A DNA stretch of 64,000 nucleotides from Chitinophagales bacterium (GTDB taxonomy: Bacteria > Bacteroidota > Bacteroidia > Chitinophagales > JADIYW01): contig JACJXS010000014.1 in assembly GCA_020636545.1 (NCBI GenBank), positions 62,001 through 126,000 of the forward strand, written 5' to 3'. A program made the translations under genes and the position numbers. The notes under the pieces were generated by a model that made no database searches, was not told the DNA's origin, and saw nothing but the letters and a program-made list of their open reading frames with translations. Shown piece after piece: positions 47,401-54,011 of this stretch. Each line of letters starts with the position of its first letter. The stretch's first letter is position 1.

Positions 47401-49093
47401 CTAATAAGCACTCTGCACTAAAGGTTCCACCATCACTACCACACCATCTGTCAAAAGCAACCTCTGTAAGTCCAGAAGTTCCAGAACAAGCTCCAGTTGA
47501 TTTTAGATATAATGTACCAGCAACATAATTTGCACCCTCACCTGCTTCTTCAATATTAATATTTACTCCAGTTAAGCCAGTAGCAGGAGTGGTAAATTTA
47601 TACCAAATTGTATTAGACATATCACCCAACCTCTGTTCTCCTCCTTGCGTTGTTGCGCATGAGTTATTGTAGTAGATATTACCAGTACTTGAGTTGGCTG
47701 CTAAGGTTCCAAAATCATGAGCATCACAAACATTGTCTTTTCCAGAAGGAGTTGCTGACGCATTAATTGAAATATTATAGCCTCCAGTATTTTCGCCACC
47801 TATACAAAGTGCAAAATTACTTGCTGTCCCGTATTGAACATAATAAGTTGTATTGGGCCATAGGCAATTTGTATTAACGCTACCTCCACTACTACCGCAC
47901 CATCTATCATGTGCAACTTGAGTCATATCTGAAAAAGGACAATTATTTGAAGTGCCTTTTCTCCATATTGTAACAAAAGAATTATTTCCTCCATTTTCTG
48001 AAATAGATGCGGTTACTCTTTGTAAACCTTCTGCTGGTGTAGTAAATGTATACCAAGCTGTATTGTATCCTGAATTTTCAAATGGTTCATTTGATTCATT
48101 AGAGTAACTTCCATTATTAAAACTTCCATTATAATTTGTTCCTGGATTAAGTGTAATTGAGGTTGCTTGATTAATATTATCATTACTTCCTGAGCCATTT
48201 CTTGTAATTACCATATTAGTATTTCCTCCCCCACTTGCACTTAACCTAATAAAATATGTTCCTGTATTTTTAGGTCCTCGCAAGGTAGCGACTCCACCTC
48301 CACTTGTTATCCAACAAATATCTGCACAATTTCCAGTAGCTGAATAATAAATATCTACATTACTTGAATTTTGAGAAGGATCAAATGTTATTGAGGTTAC
48401 ATTATTTGTATTTTGATATGAGTACCATGTTTCTGTACATTGGGTCGCATCATTAGTCCGTTGTGTACCAGAAGTATTTGTACCTAAAGAAATTGCTGTT
48501 GCACAGGTTTTATTTGTAGTATAGCCGTTTCCATCAAGGTTGTTACCAGAGTATGAACCAGCAACATTCCATCGCAAAGTATGTTTATAATTCAAATTTG
48601 CAGCTCCTCCATAAGGAGCATCACAACCATTATTACAATCCACACCTGTATTATTAGCGAATACAGTATTCCCAATAGCAGAATTGTATGCAGGGACAGT
48701 TGTACCATCTGTTCGAATGCAATAACTTCCTGAATTACAAGAGCCAAAAGTTTCATCGTTTTCTGCCACTCTTAGTGTAATCGTCATAGAAGATCCACCT
48801 GTTCCAATTCCATTACCCCAACAATCAGCACTCCAATAAATACCAGAATACAAATCTCTAACGGTATTATCGCCTATTGGACCATCATTCCCACCATAAT
48901 AAGCACAATCTAGTTCAGACCCTCCATTAAACCAACGCCATTCAAAATCTGAACCATTTAAAGCACCATCACAATCCGTATTTTTATTGGTATTGACATT
49001 AGTAACTTGCATTTTTAATGTTTTTTGGGCATAAACTCCCTGAAATGCAAAAAGCACCGTTAATAATATAATTATTTTGTATAGATTTTTCAT
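38456..49093 (-). CDS. Giant (3545 aa) T9SS-secreted protein of about 18 PPC-like repeats
   Basis: The signal peptide covers residues 1-22 (VYA|QKT). After a unique N-terminal region (about 23-190), about 18 related units run to residue 3350. Each begins with D-N-x-C-x-A-x-x-L-G, continues with N-x-C-A-T-x-x-x-N-E-P, then T-V-W-Y-K-F-T-T-P, and ends with L-x-P-N-T-T-Y-Y-I-Q-V-D-G, a pattern like the bacterial pre-peptidase C-terminal beta-sandwich. A PIELLSFTG domain typical of T9SS cargo (about 3357-3455) precedes the type A sorting tail (IKIYPNPTNG, about 3463-3545). It should be exported by T9SS and attached to or released from the surface. There is no catalytic domain that I can see; adhesion or matrix function is inference. 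Confidence 0.92.
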   Translation of the reverse strand: MKNLYKIIILLTVLFAFQGVYAQKTLKMQVTNVNTNKNTDCDGALNGSDFEWRWFNGGSELDCAYYGGNDGPIGDNTVRDLYSGIYWSADCWGNGIGTGGSSMTITLRVAENDETFGSCNSGSYCIRTDGTTVPAYNSAIGNTVFANNTGVDCNNGCDAPYGGAANLNYKHTLRWNVAGSYSGNNLDGNGYTTNKTCATAISLGTNTSGTQRTNDATQCTETWYSYQNTNNVTSITFDPSQNSSNVDIYYSATGNCADICWITSGGGVATLRGPKNTGTYFIRLSASGGGNTNMVITRNGSGSNDNINQATSITLNPGTNYNGSFNNGSYSNESNEPFENSGYNTAWYTFTTPAEGLQRVTASISENGGNNSFVTIWRKGTSNNCPFSDMTQVAHDRWCGSSGGSVNTNCLWPNTTYYVQYGTASNFALCIGGENTGGYNISINASATPSGKDNVCDAHDFGTLAANSSTGNIYYNNSCATTQGGEQRLGDMSNTIWYKFTTPATGLTGVNINIEEAGEGANYVAGTLYLKSTGACSGTSGLTEVAFDRWCGSDGGTFSAECLLGGRDYYLQVGTGYNFALCTDILNGGRSAGRIKVNISSYNASNGQDNVCSSDNLGTYASYTGSNLTFTRTNHSNRCATTQANEPSGGQKTTWYSFTTGAVVGRELYVKVDAKTNGMDAEVYIYEACNPPICTGAALNSGELNELANYWDGLLVPALGIGEWDAEGTLTGVIQPNTTYYIRVDGVNLYGPVDGEYDLTVRMQGGLYNGNDNFCNAWTVGASNSPGGTGAAHTESIANNDILDLGETISVPTFSNKQASSQEACALDEPNNDEDDETVWFKVTTGSNPGTEITVDVDAINDGTGGLDCIGGLSYGWVKAYKADGSPVLPLNCAGWTTSTNWFDGITEAGSDDAVDASKYYIKCPMPNTTYYIQVENQGIGCDISSFTMTVKDNGMSAGPDKICDALDLGVPTYGGPLSNTTNVDLFIDKQSNYCATVAASDEPDPFPAQSIDKTVWYKFTTPAAYYPSGNPLAQLPHVYTFEVDRLSSSASTSWPTFAVYEQTAVTSRVCTPEDSASFSNLALVDYTQNLDFGDASIEYLCLKPSTTYYIQIDHASTPWTSEYVDFSLRIKKAAFRAADNLCDAFDLGIITADGTASGTPTGVNWTNSGKMSAAPMFSLPHTNKCTAAENGENDVANPGNHNEQEANITGGGTHTATTWYKFTTGNTVPDWIYWYNDDRTGSDANRGVACLEPIPYGGGVGFNTEVTFIKPETPSVCPVHTQMVAQPEMNIPGDLCDAVTGIGLGAPCYNDLFRLKCPMPNTTYYVQIKDAGTISLCYEGIWSYDNGDYGIKTAPTLGGAPANDSICNAIDLGSVPNGGTLAPSTIYDNFCATPDLQWRGDFSQPLEADVWFRFKPPVSGSVLITAQSAPAGSPGIDDDLDLQMAIWEPILGDSTNLHCSDPRYLWTPIIAQDHGVQESIEAGVITTFYYDIYKTCGNSIACNEGNSFIATCLDPNKYYYLQVDGGHYLSCDLVDAGDCVMGYFKLQVQDAGLSLVNPDSIAAVVSPYTSFGVRNFEYLHDEPCFAYHLDTAQNASLNYNDLVWTKMTNRCATSIGDPLPYQWGARHTSTDKTVWATFIAPLSGKVQIRAENIDQIKGDDDYHQDINIQLAVYQTSNCYDKWRLTEIQNGFGFDGGCVEADISYEDDGIRLCVPGVGKCGFDEYMTVNCLIPGEVYYIMIDGDASYVSQADFEDVEGDFRISVQAVGNIPPSKNDMICNSDTIIGVNTLLVGSSITTGIYNNSCATTEPNIEGSGKIAEINNGAYQDNILDIIQDEFTVEHSLWFKFQAPASGKVKIEAINDGNDIDLGVAVFDITNQDCGDLATNGYKIMDDYDPISQDEDLEVYCLIPDRWYWVQVDGDRNTLCGPLLADICNDPLRDTTGQRGSDCETGEFRLKITHLAADPTYISDVDYTPNPDLPGGNDNYCEAHRVRGASGNINIFNNTTYLHNGETIAFRHNNRCATTEVNEPGLNGWNLNPFNAGNTPTVWYAFNTGPILPPLLPGEITINVTNPSGTCFDPDMDLYEYTGPLNSYYTAAGCTNLGANKFNRLYRVGEGSNIPYLPSIRPERITLTCPKPMTTYLIRIAGSSNCPLFGDNMGDFDLSISMATLPGLDVSNDDICNARNMGTLAAGGNIIKNLENNFCATQQQGEPNTTQSCVQSEPCADETVWFKFRTSANPGDIEIVVRDVLALSYIAAPSIAVYRYVGNDNSCSVTPFSNLAQLDINTGVVINLGVQVDSAKVTIPCARPNTWYYVQVDGIDMALLGFTLPGSSDNFAFNLQVRDLGNYSNRAGNDNLANAYPMDSTINAPNPYVLPAGGTKSRKGHNICATCEDGEDGDYCGINETGHTAAFNAEDETVWYYFTTPSKPGKITVTVADDPAHSGTFSPAFRLYYYNQNMGSPQFRTTNAPSRKLIQEGAGSSGIGASTSVTYTCLLPNTKYYIEVDGNDNVPFTLDQSYFVVTISDDNSGNPGPSNDLICSAENLSTNMASAVNRTNNCSWEETGEPNTSGNMGGTGDDVTSNGYDETVWFTFVPTASQSVRMQLDVTSGMWGGINYRLYEMPSTATITCTGSPANVPTWSQLKEIANGSSTLLVGNEIDETWPCLSPTKRYYIQIDGNNMIGVDDIGDFDIQLTNSNQTTPLNDDICGIGATPGSFPSTSTSGNFGTIGNVSSTKAFNNQNNTCATQQVNEPETNGPLDDITNSSYDHTLWYKFVASNTDGTYNISITNNGGSDAINGYIGLFRQNVDTIPVCPSTSWNNMSKVKETASAKVDNDVTLNLECWEIEEGMTYYFQVQGIDGLLGGDVGNNFNVSVQFTAGTTNPADNICTAPTANIGTTYSADNRCATTQPNEPNLDPNPQTPLDGKSYDETLWYKFVAPASGEVKLTLSNFSIPMLLSVNMQLYEAPTGYNCSVNHFNGLIPNESASLITSISPSIDFRCLAPGKTYYIQFDGNDAFTDRGTWDFVITDLYSANVPPANDEPCGAIDVTQHIRSAALGPCSDDEYYTETYSIADLAIDIDQATKTATAIGCNGELNCNDYWFKFTVPLDASGIRIQGNDEYAAMPGFNNSDEHIGIYRAPSGCGGALQQINCGSGGFNNDVDMTVAAYPGETLYLQVFDANAPANPSRTTFGFCLSVDCKAKLPCNSTADIGYDQPQCWNLNTNGINNTPIYYDCMSETNNAVNYFTFRTDCDGTPNDTVQVIFSLTEMGCGKTAMSIVSDNTPCTPDFQDILLNCAVFQEVLGGTTATNFNQTYILPGCTNYIVQIIGDNNTASCASSGQILFVRGNTPTTVLPIELLSFTGYNDGDVNVLNWVTASERNSAKFEIEKSYDASTFEYIGEVPAAGNSIIELGYNFNDPNPQFGDNYYRLKMIDSDGTFKYSEIINIKVREDNMAVQDGIIKIYPNPTNGYLNIQYQSSRDNNIDLQIFDMLGKNMLSKTEHVTRGMNIIQVNAFSFAKAMYVLKLIDQFNGNEHQAKFIKE
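39045..48515 (-). repeat. PPC-like domain repeat region of the giant protein
   Basis: Units start near residues 195, 305, 453, 605, 772, 961, 1140, 1365, 1582, 1774, 1984, 2177, 2356, 2537, 2706, 2887, 3041 and 3210. Lengths run from about 110 to 225 residues, most near 170-190. The opening D-N-x-C and the N-x-C-A-T cysteine recur in most units and may pair as a disulfide. Units 1 and 18 are the most divergent. No two units are near-identical at DNA level, so the array is old and not a product of recent tandem duplication. Confidence 0.85.
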
Positions 49094-49103
49094 AAATATA
49101 GTT

Positions 49104-49679
49104 TTATATATTATATAATTTTATGTTTGAATTTTTTGCTATAAATATCAATTTATGCTGTAACAATTCTAAATTAGGGTCTTTTTTTATCATATCATCA
49201 ATTATCTTAGGCTGCATTGCTTCTTGTACCTCTGTTCTTAACAACTCAGCTTGACTTCCTTTAGCATAAAATAATTGAAAGAAATAACGTGAAAGAAATT
49301 TTTTCATATTATTTTCTATAAATTGGTCTTTACCATTTGCAAATAAGTTAGCATATTGAGTAATCAATTTATCATTCACTAAAAAAAATTTATCTATTAA
49401 CAACTGAGCAACGCTATAAGCTGCTTGATTATTGCTATATGTTGTATCATTATTTTGATGCAAAACATCCACTACTGTATAAAAATCATTTTCAGATAGC
49501 ACTTTATTTATATTTTCTGATATTTTATAGTAATCCATTAGAAATGAGGAATCGTTCTGTGTTAAATTTATAATTTCTGTAAGTACAGTATCTGAAAGTG
49601 CCATTTCTTTTATTTCAGTTGCATTGGACAACGAAATAAAATTTAGCAATATAAAAAAGAGTATAAAGAATTTATACAT
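49104..49679 (-). CDS. Small secreted protein of unknown function upstream of the giant gene
   Basis: 191 residues from the ATG at 49679. A clear signal peptide (residues 1-20, SNA|TEI) precedes a mainly helical, polar mature protein with no cysteine, no repeats and no family that I recognise. A longer frame could start at a TTG at 49697, but that codon lies within the -7 promoter box TAACTTTG (49702-49695), so the ATG is chosen. The stop codon is 10 bases from the giant gene's ATG, so the two are very probably one transcript, and this protein may help export, stabilise or present the giant protein. Confidence 0.72.
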   Translation of the reverse strand: MYKFFILFFILLNFISLSNATEIKEMALSDTVLTEIINLTQNDSSFLMDYYKISENINKVLSENDFYTVVDVLHQNNDTTYSNNQAAYSVAQLLIDKFFLVNDKLITQYANLFANGKDQFIENNMKKFLSRYFFQLFYAKGSQAELLRTEVQEAMQPKIIDDMIKKDPNLELLQHKLIFIAKNSNIKLYNI

Positions 49680-49694
49680 AATGCGAATTTTATT

Positions 49695-49702
49695 CAAAGT
49701 TA
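49695..49702 (-). promoter_or_regulatory. -7 promoter box of the secreted-protein / giant-protein operon
   Basis: The minus strand reads TAACTTTG, a full TAnnTTTG match, 15 bases before the ATG at 49679. It overlaps the alternative TTG start and so decides the start in favour of the ATG. Confidence 0.55.
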
Positions 49703-49902
49703 TACTAAATTATTTAATAGTTAAGTAATTTTAACATACTAAAGATAAAAAAAATTGCTATTTTTTTTTTAGAAAAGTAAAAACTTTCATAAAGGTCTTT
49801 TTATTATTCTTTTGAAAATGGAAATTTTATTATTACGCTCTGAAAGTATAATTTAATTGAAGAATTAACAAATTGATTATTAGTATAATACAGAAGTTCA
49901 TC

Positions 49903-49921
49903 ACTCAAAGATGAGTTTTTT
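49903..49921 (+). terminator. Orphan hairpin plus T-run upstream of pyrC
   Basis: ACTCA-AAGA-TGAGT is followed directly by six T. It has the form of a weak rho-independent terminator on the plus strand, yet no plus-strand gene ends before it. It could end a short transcript starting nearby, or be chance in AT-rich DNA. Confidence 0.3.
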
Positions 49922-49991
49922 GTGTGTTCATTTTATTTTATAAATTACGCCAAAGAATTATATAAAACGAATTTGCTATATTAAAAATATT

Positions 49992-49999
49992 TACCTTTG
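49992..49999 (+). promoter_or_regulatory. -7 promoter box of pyrC
   Basis: TACCTTTG is a full match to TAnnTTTG. A TTTG at 49972-49975 lies 16 bases upstream, closer than ideal. The leader to the ATG at 50066 would be about 60 bases. Confidence 0.5.
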
Positions 50000-50065
50000 T
50001 ATCTAAAAAAAAACGATTAAGAACTCTAATAACAGTCAAATATTGTTAAAAAAATTACATATATA

Positions 50066-51397
50066 ATGAAATACCTAATAAAACATGCTCAAATAATCAA
50101 TGAAAATAAAATTGAATACAAAGATATTATAATTAAAGATGGCCTTATTCAAAAAATCGATACGGATATTTCTGATATAAATTCAATCCTAATTGATGCC
50201 AGTAATCAATTTGTAATACCAGGCATCATTGATGATCAAGTACATTTCAGAGAACCTGGACTAACACACAAAGCCAATATTTATACCGAAAGCAAGGCTG
50301 CGATTGCTGGTGGTATTACTTCATTTATGGAGCAACCAAATACCAAACCTGCTGCATTAACAAAAGAGTTATTAGAAGAAAAGTATGCTATCGCTGCTCA
50401 AACTTCCTTAGCCAATTACACATTTTTCATGGGCGTTAGTAATGACAATTACGATGCAGTAATGAAAACTAATCCCCGAAACGTAGGTGCAATTAAAATT
50501 TTCATGGGTTCATCTACTGGAAATATGCTGGTAGATAACTCTTCTGTTTTAGAGAAAATATTTGCCAATTCTGCAATGACAATTGTAACTCACTGCGAAG
50601 ATGAGCAAACTATTTTAGATAATACCGAAGATTACAAAAGATTATTTGGTGAAAATATTCCTATGAATTATCATCCCATTATTAGAAATGATGAAGCTTG
50701 TTATATTTCATCTAAACTAGCTACAGATTTAGCTAAAAAGCACAATTCCAGACTACATATTTTTCATATCAGTACTGCAAAAGAATTAGCATTATTTAAA
50801 AATGATATTCCATTAAAAGACAAAAGAATTACTGCTGAAGTTTGTGTACATCATCTTTATTTTGATGAAAGTGATTATGCATCATTAGGTAGTAAAATAA
50901 AATGTAATCCCGCAATTAAATACGAAAGTGATAAAAATGCATTATTGGAAGCACTTTTAGACAATCGCTTAGATGTAATTGCGACCGACCACGCTCCACA
51001 TACATTAGAAGAAAAAAACAATCCCTATTTAAAAGCTCCATCAGGTTTACCTTTGGTGCAACATAGTTTACAGTTGATGTTAGATTTCTATCATCAAGGA
51101 AAAATAAGTTTGGAAAAAATAGTTGAAAAAATGTGCCACGCTCCAGCAATATGCTTTAATGTAGAAAATCGTGGTTTTTTAAGAGAAGGCTATCACGCAG
51201 ATATTGCTATTGTTGATATAAATGCACCTTATACTATCCGAGCTGAAAATATATTGTACAAATGTGGTTGGAGTCCACTAGAAGGCAAAACATTAAAAGG
51301 GAAAGTTACCCATACTTTTGTAAATGGACATTTAGTGTTTGAAAATGGGCTTTTTAATGAAAGTCAGAAAGGACAAAGATTATTGTTCAATCATTAA
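50066..51397 (+). CDS. pyrC: Dihydroorotase, class I (Bacteroidota type)
   Basis: 443 residues. It closes carbamoyl-aspartate to dihydroorotate in pyrimidine synthesis. The amidohydrolase motifs are PGIIDDQVHFREPG (about 52-65), GAIKIFMGSSTGNM with the bridging lysine, IVTHCEDE, HIFHIST and VIATDHAPH with the catalytic aspartate. The usual metal-binding H-x-H after strand 1 reads Gln58-Val59-His60, so the first histidine is replaced by glutamine. The neighbouring RluD-type gene starts 9 bases downstream and is probably co-transcribed. Confidence 0.9.
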   Translation: MKYLIKHAQIINENKIEYKDIIIKDGLIQKIDTDISDINSILIDASNQFVIPGIIDDQVHFREPGLTHKANIYTESKAAIAGGITSFMEQPNTKPAALTKELLEEKYAIAAQTSLANYTFFMGVSNDNYDAVMKTNPRNVGAIKIFMGSSTGNMLVDNSSVLEKIFANSAMTIVTHCEDEQTILDNTEDYKRLFGENIPMNYHPIIRNDEACYISSKLATDLAKKHNSRLHIFHISTAKELALFKNDIPLKDKRITAEVCVHHLYFDESDYASLGSKIKCNPAIKYESDKNALLEALLDNRLDVIATDHAPHTLEEKNNPYLKAPSGLPLVQHSLQLMLDFYHQGKISLEKIVEKMCHAPAICFNVENRGFLREGYHADIAIVDINAPYTIRAENILYKCGWSPLEGKTLKGKVTHTFVNGHLVFENGLFNESQKGQRLLFNH

Positions 51398-51406
51398 AAT
51401 AAAAAA

Positions 51407-52444
51407 ATGACAGAGAAAGATTTAGAAATTGAGGAGGAAGGTATATTTGAACATTATCGATTTGAGATAGACAAAGGACAAGAACCCATTCGTATTGACA
51501 AATTTATTACAGAAAAATTAGCTTTTGCATCAAGAAATAAAGTACAACAAGCAATAGAATCTGGCAATGTTGTTGTAAATGGAAAAGCGATAAAATCAAA
51601 CTATAAATTGAGAGGAAAAGATATTATCCAAATTATCTTACCCAATCCAACTTATGATTATACCGTAACTCCAGAAGATATTCCATTAGATATCATTTAC
51701 GAAGATGAAGAGGTAATGGTTATCAATAAGCCAGTAGGCATGGTAGTACATCCAGGACATGGAAATGCTACTGGAACTTTGGTGCATGCATTGCTTTGGC
51801 ATTGCAAAGATTTACCACAAATTACAGGCAAAACACGACCCGGTTTAGTGCATAGAATTGACAAAAACACAACAGGATTAATGGTTGTTGGAAAAACAGA
51901 ACATGCCTTAAATTTTTTATCCAAACAATTTTTTGATAGAACAATTGATAGAGAATATGTGGCTTTGTCGTGGGGAGATATTGCAGAAAATAAAGGCCGA
52001 ATAGATTGTAATATTGCACGAAACCCAAACAATAGAAAACTATTCAAAGCTGTACCAGACGGCACTTCTGGAAAAAATGCTGTAACGAATTATGAAGTTT
52101 TAAAACGATTTGGTTATGTTACTTTAGTGAAATGCAAATTAGAAACGGGCAGGACACATCAAATTCGAGTGCATTTGAAGTATATTGGGCATACGCTTTT
52201 CGGCGATGAAGTTTATGGTGGACATGAGGTTTTGGCAGGCACAGTATATACCAAATACAAACAATTTATTTCCAATTGCTTAGAATTAATGCCTCAACAA
52301 GCCTTACACGCTAAAAGCATAGGTTTTATCCACCCAACAACTAAAAAATATATGTATTTTGAGCAAGAAATACCAGATAATTTTTTAGAACTTTTAGCTA
52401 AATGGGAAAATTATACTAGAAACTTTGAAATTGAAAAAGATTAA
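51407..52444 (+). CDS. rluD: RluA-family 23S rRNA pseudouridine synthase (RluD-like)
   Basis: 345 residues. An N-terminal S4 RNA-binding domain (about 25-90, IRIDKFITEKLAFASRNKVQQ) is followed by the RluA catalytic domain. The catalytic aspartate is in GLVHRIDKNTTGLMVV near residue 150, and the family's GRTHQIRVHLKYIGH motif lies near 250. The two-domain layout fits RluD/RluC, which modify helix 69 or other 23S sites; the exact target is inferred. It lies between pyrC (9-base gap) and the Crp/Fnr gene (2-base gap). Confidence 0.9.
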   Translation: MTEKDLEIEEEGIFEHYRFEIDKGQEPIRIDKFITEKLAFASRNKVQQAIESGNVVVNGKAIKSNYKLRGKDIIQIILPNPTYDYTVTPEDIPLDIIYEDEEVMVINKPVGMVVHPGHGNATGTLVHALLWHCKDLPQITGKTRPGLVHRIDKNTTGLMVVGKTEHALNFLSKQFFDRTIDREYVALSWGDIAENKGRIDCNIARNPNNRKLFKAVPDGTSGKNAVTNYEVLKRFGYVTLVKCKLETGRTHQIRVHLKYIGHTLFGDEVYGGHEVLAGTVYTKYKQFISNCLELMPQQALHAKSIGFIHPTTKKYMYFEQEIPDNFLELLAKWENYTRNFEIEKD

Positions 52445-52446
52445 AC

Positions 52447-53070
52447 ATGACTGAACTAAACAATATAAGTGAGTTTAGAACCTCTCCTGAACTAAAGGAA
52501 AAACTCTATCAAAATAGTATCATTAAAGAATTTAAAGAAGGCGATACTGTTCTGCGAGAACACTCCAATATTCAATCTATTCCTATTGTAACTAAAGGAA
52601 GCATTAAAGTATTGCGAACAGACGATGATGAAAAAGAAATCCTATTGTATTATATAAAACCAGGTGAAAGCTGCATTATGTCATTTTTAGGTGGTTTACA
52701 TCAAGATACTAGCAAAGTAAAAGCCATTGTTGAAGAAGATGCAGAAATATTATTTATCCCGATAGACAAAGTCATTCTTTTAATGAAAGAATATCCGCAA
52801 TGGTTAGAATATATATTTAGATTATATCACAAGCGATTTGAAGAACTTTTGGAAGTCGTGAATGCTATTGCATTTAAAAAAGTTGATGAACGTTTATTGC
52901 TTTTGCTCAATAAAAAAGAAGAATTGACCAAAAGTAAAATTATACAAATAACCCACGAACAATTAGCCAATGAGCTTGGAACAGCAAGGGTTGTTGTTTC
53001 TCGTTTGCTAAAACAATTAGAAGATGAAGGAAAATTAAAATTAGGAAGAAATAAAATTACGCTGATATAG
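52447..53070 (+). CDS. Crp/Fnr-family transcription regulator
   Basis: 207 residues. The cyclic-nucleotide-binding-like beta-barrel covers about 18-120 and the long dimerisation helix about 110-135. A C-terminal winged HTH has QITHEQLANELGTARVVVSRLLKQLEDEG (about 165-195). The FNR cysteine set is absent, so it does not sense oxygen through an Fe-S cluster. The effector is unknown. It starts 2 bases after the RluD-type gene and is probably in its operon. The TauE/SafE gene after it has its own promoter box and is a possible target. Confidence 0.9.
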   Translation: MTELNNISEFRTSPELKEKLYQNSIIKEFKEGDTVLREHSNIQSIPIVTKGSIKVLRTDDDEKEILLYYIKPGESCIMSFLGGLHQDTSKVKAIVEEDAEILFIPIDKVILLMKEYPQWLEYIFRLYHKRFEELLEVVNAIAFKKVDERLLLLLNKKEELTKSKIIQITHEQLANELGTARVVVSRLLKQLEDEGKLKLGRNKITLI

Positions 53071-53090
53071 TATAATTTATTATTTTTTTT

Positions 53091-53098
53091 TACTTTTG
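53091..53098 (+). promoter_or_regulatory. -7 promoter box of the TauE/SafE gene
   Basis: TACTTTTG is a full TAnnTTTG match 20 bases before the ATG. No TTTG lies 19-21 bases upstream, which would fit a promoter that depends on an activator such as the adjacent Crp/Fnr protein, though this is speculation. Confidence 0.45.
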
Positions 53099-53118
53099 CC
53101 CAATACTTAATATACTCT

Positions 53119-53931
53119 ATGGAAATAATAGGCTATTTGGCATCTATCTTTATCGGCATCTCAATTGGCTTAATTGGAACTGGCAGTGGCACATTGACAA
53201 TTCCAGCATTAATCTATTTGTTTGGTGTAGATGTGGTGCCTTCTACAGCTTATGCTTTGTTTATTGGTGGACTAACTAGTGCAGTCGGTTCAATTTCCTA
53301 CATTAGAAACAAGCTCATTCATATAAAAACAGTAATTTCTTTTGGTTTACCTTCCATCATTGGAGTGCTTTTTACTAGAGCATATATTATTCCTAATATT
53401 CCTGAAAAAATAATAACGATTAATGGATTTACCGTTACAAAAGATTTATTTATCATTACTTTCTTTGCAATACTGATGGCAATTGCTTCTTATAGTATGA
53501 TAAAGAAGACCAACGATAATGAAGTAAAAGAACGCAAAAAATTAAATATAAATTACACATTAATTTCCATAGAAGGGTTAGTGGTGGGAATTATTACAGG
53601 ATTAGTGGGTACTGGTGGTGGATTCCTAATCGTTCCAACATTAGTAGTCCTATTAAAACTCCCCATGAAAGAAGCAGTTGGTACTACTTTATTAATAATT
53701 GCCGCAAAATCACTAATAGGATTTTTAGGTGAACCAAATATTGCTGGTATGGATTGGAAACTTCTAATTTCGGTAGTAAGTTGCACTATTTCAGGTGTAC
53801 TAATTGGCACTTTCTTATCTCGAAGAATAGATGGCAGAAAATTAAAACCATTTTTCGGTTGGGTACTTTTAATATTAGGGATTTGTATCATCATCAAAGA
53901 AGTATTATTAAACAGAATATTGGCAGCTTAA
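53119..53931 (+). CDS. TauE/SafE-family membrane transporter
   Basis: 270 residues, with about eight membrane helices in two repeated halves. Each half has the glycine-rich family motif: GISIGLIGTGSGTLTIPAL near residue 12 and GIITGLVGTGGGFLIVPTL near 155. The family exports sulfite, sulfonates or related anions. The substrate here is unknown. In some Bacteroidota such genes sit near sulfur-metabolism or Crp-type regulators, and here a Crp/Fnr gene lies 48 bases upstream. Confidence 0.9.
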   Translation: MEIIGYLASIFIGISIGLIGTGSGTLTIPALIYLFGVDVVPSTAYALFIGGLTSAVGSISYIRNKLIHIKTVISFGLPSIIGVLFTRAYIIPNIPEKIITINGFTVTKDLFIITFFAILMAIASYSMIKKTNDNEVKERKKLNINYTLISIEGLVVGIITGLVGTGGGFLIVPTLVVLLKLPMKEAVGTTLLIIAAKSLIGFLGEPNIAGMDWKLLISVVSCTISGVLIGTFLSRRIDGRKLKPFFGWVLLILGICIIIKEVLLNRILAA

Positions 53932-54011
53932 ACAAAGCTGTTTGCTTTAGAATATCAGTAATAATGCAAGTTGAATTTTGTACATTGAATTATAATTGAT
54001 AATTTGTAATA

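Larger units (their letters stand above)
49680..50065. other. Divergent intergenic region between the giant operon and pyrC
   Basis: It contains the minus-strand promoter for the 49104-49679 gene, a plus-strand hairpin with a T-run at 49903-49921, and a plus-strand promoter box for pyrC at 49992-49999. No ORF or RNA gene is evident in the rest, which is AT-rich with long A and T runs (49747-49771 and 50006-50014). Confidence 0.6.

Noticed and set aside
39045..48515. Repeat units considered as recent tandem duplications or an assembly artefact
   Set aside because: Units differ too much in sequence and length at both protein and DNA level.
38456..49093. Giant frame considered as an NRPS/PKS or a fusion of several genes
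   Set aside because: No carrier, condensation or ketosynthase motifs; one continuous frame with one signal peptide and one T9SS tail, and related units throughout.
49104..49697. Longer start (TTG at 49697) for the small secreted protein
   Set aside because: The TTG lies within the -7 promoter box, and the ATG at 49679 starts a better signal peptide.
53934..53948. AAAGC/GCTTT hairpin after the TauE/SafE gene as terminator
   Set aside because: Only 5 bp of stem and no T-run, so too weak to call.
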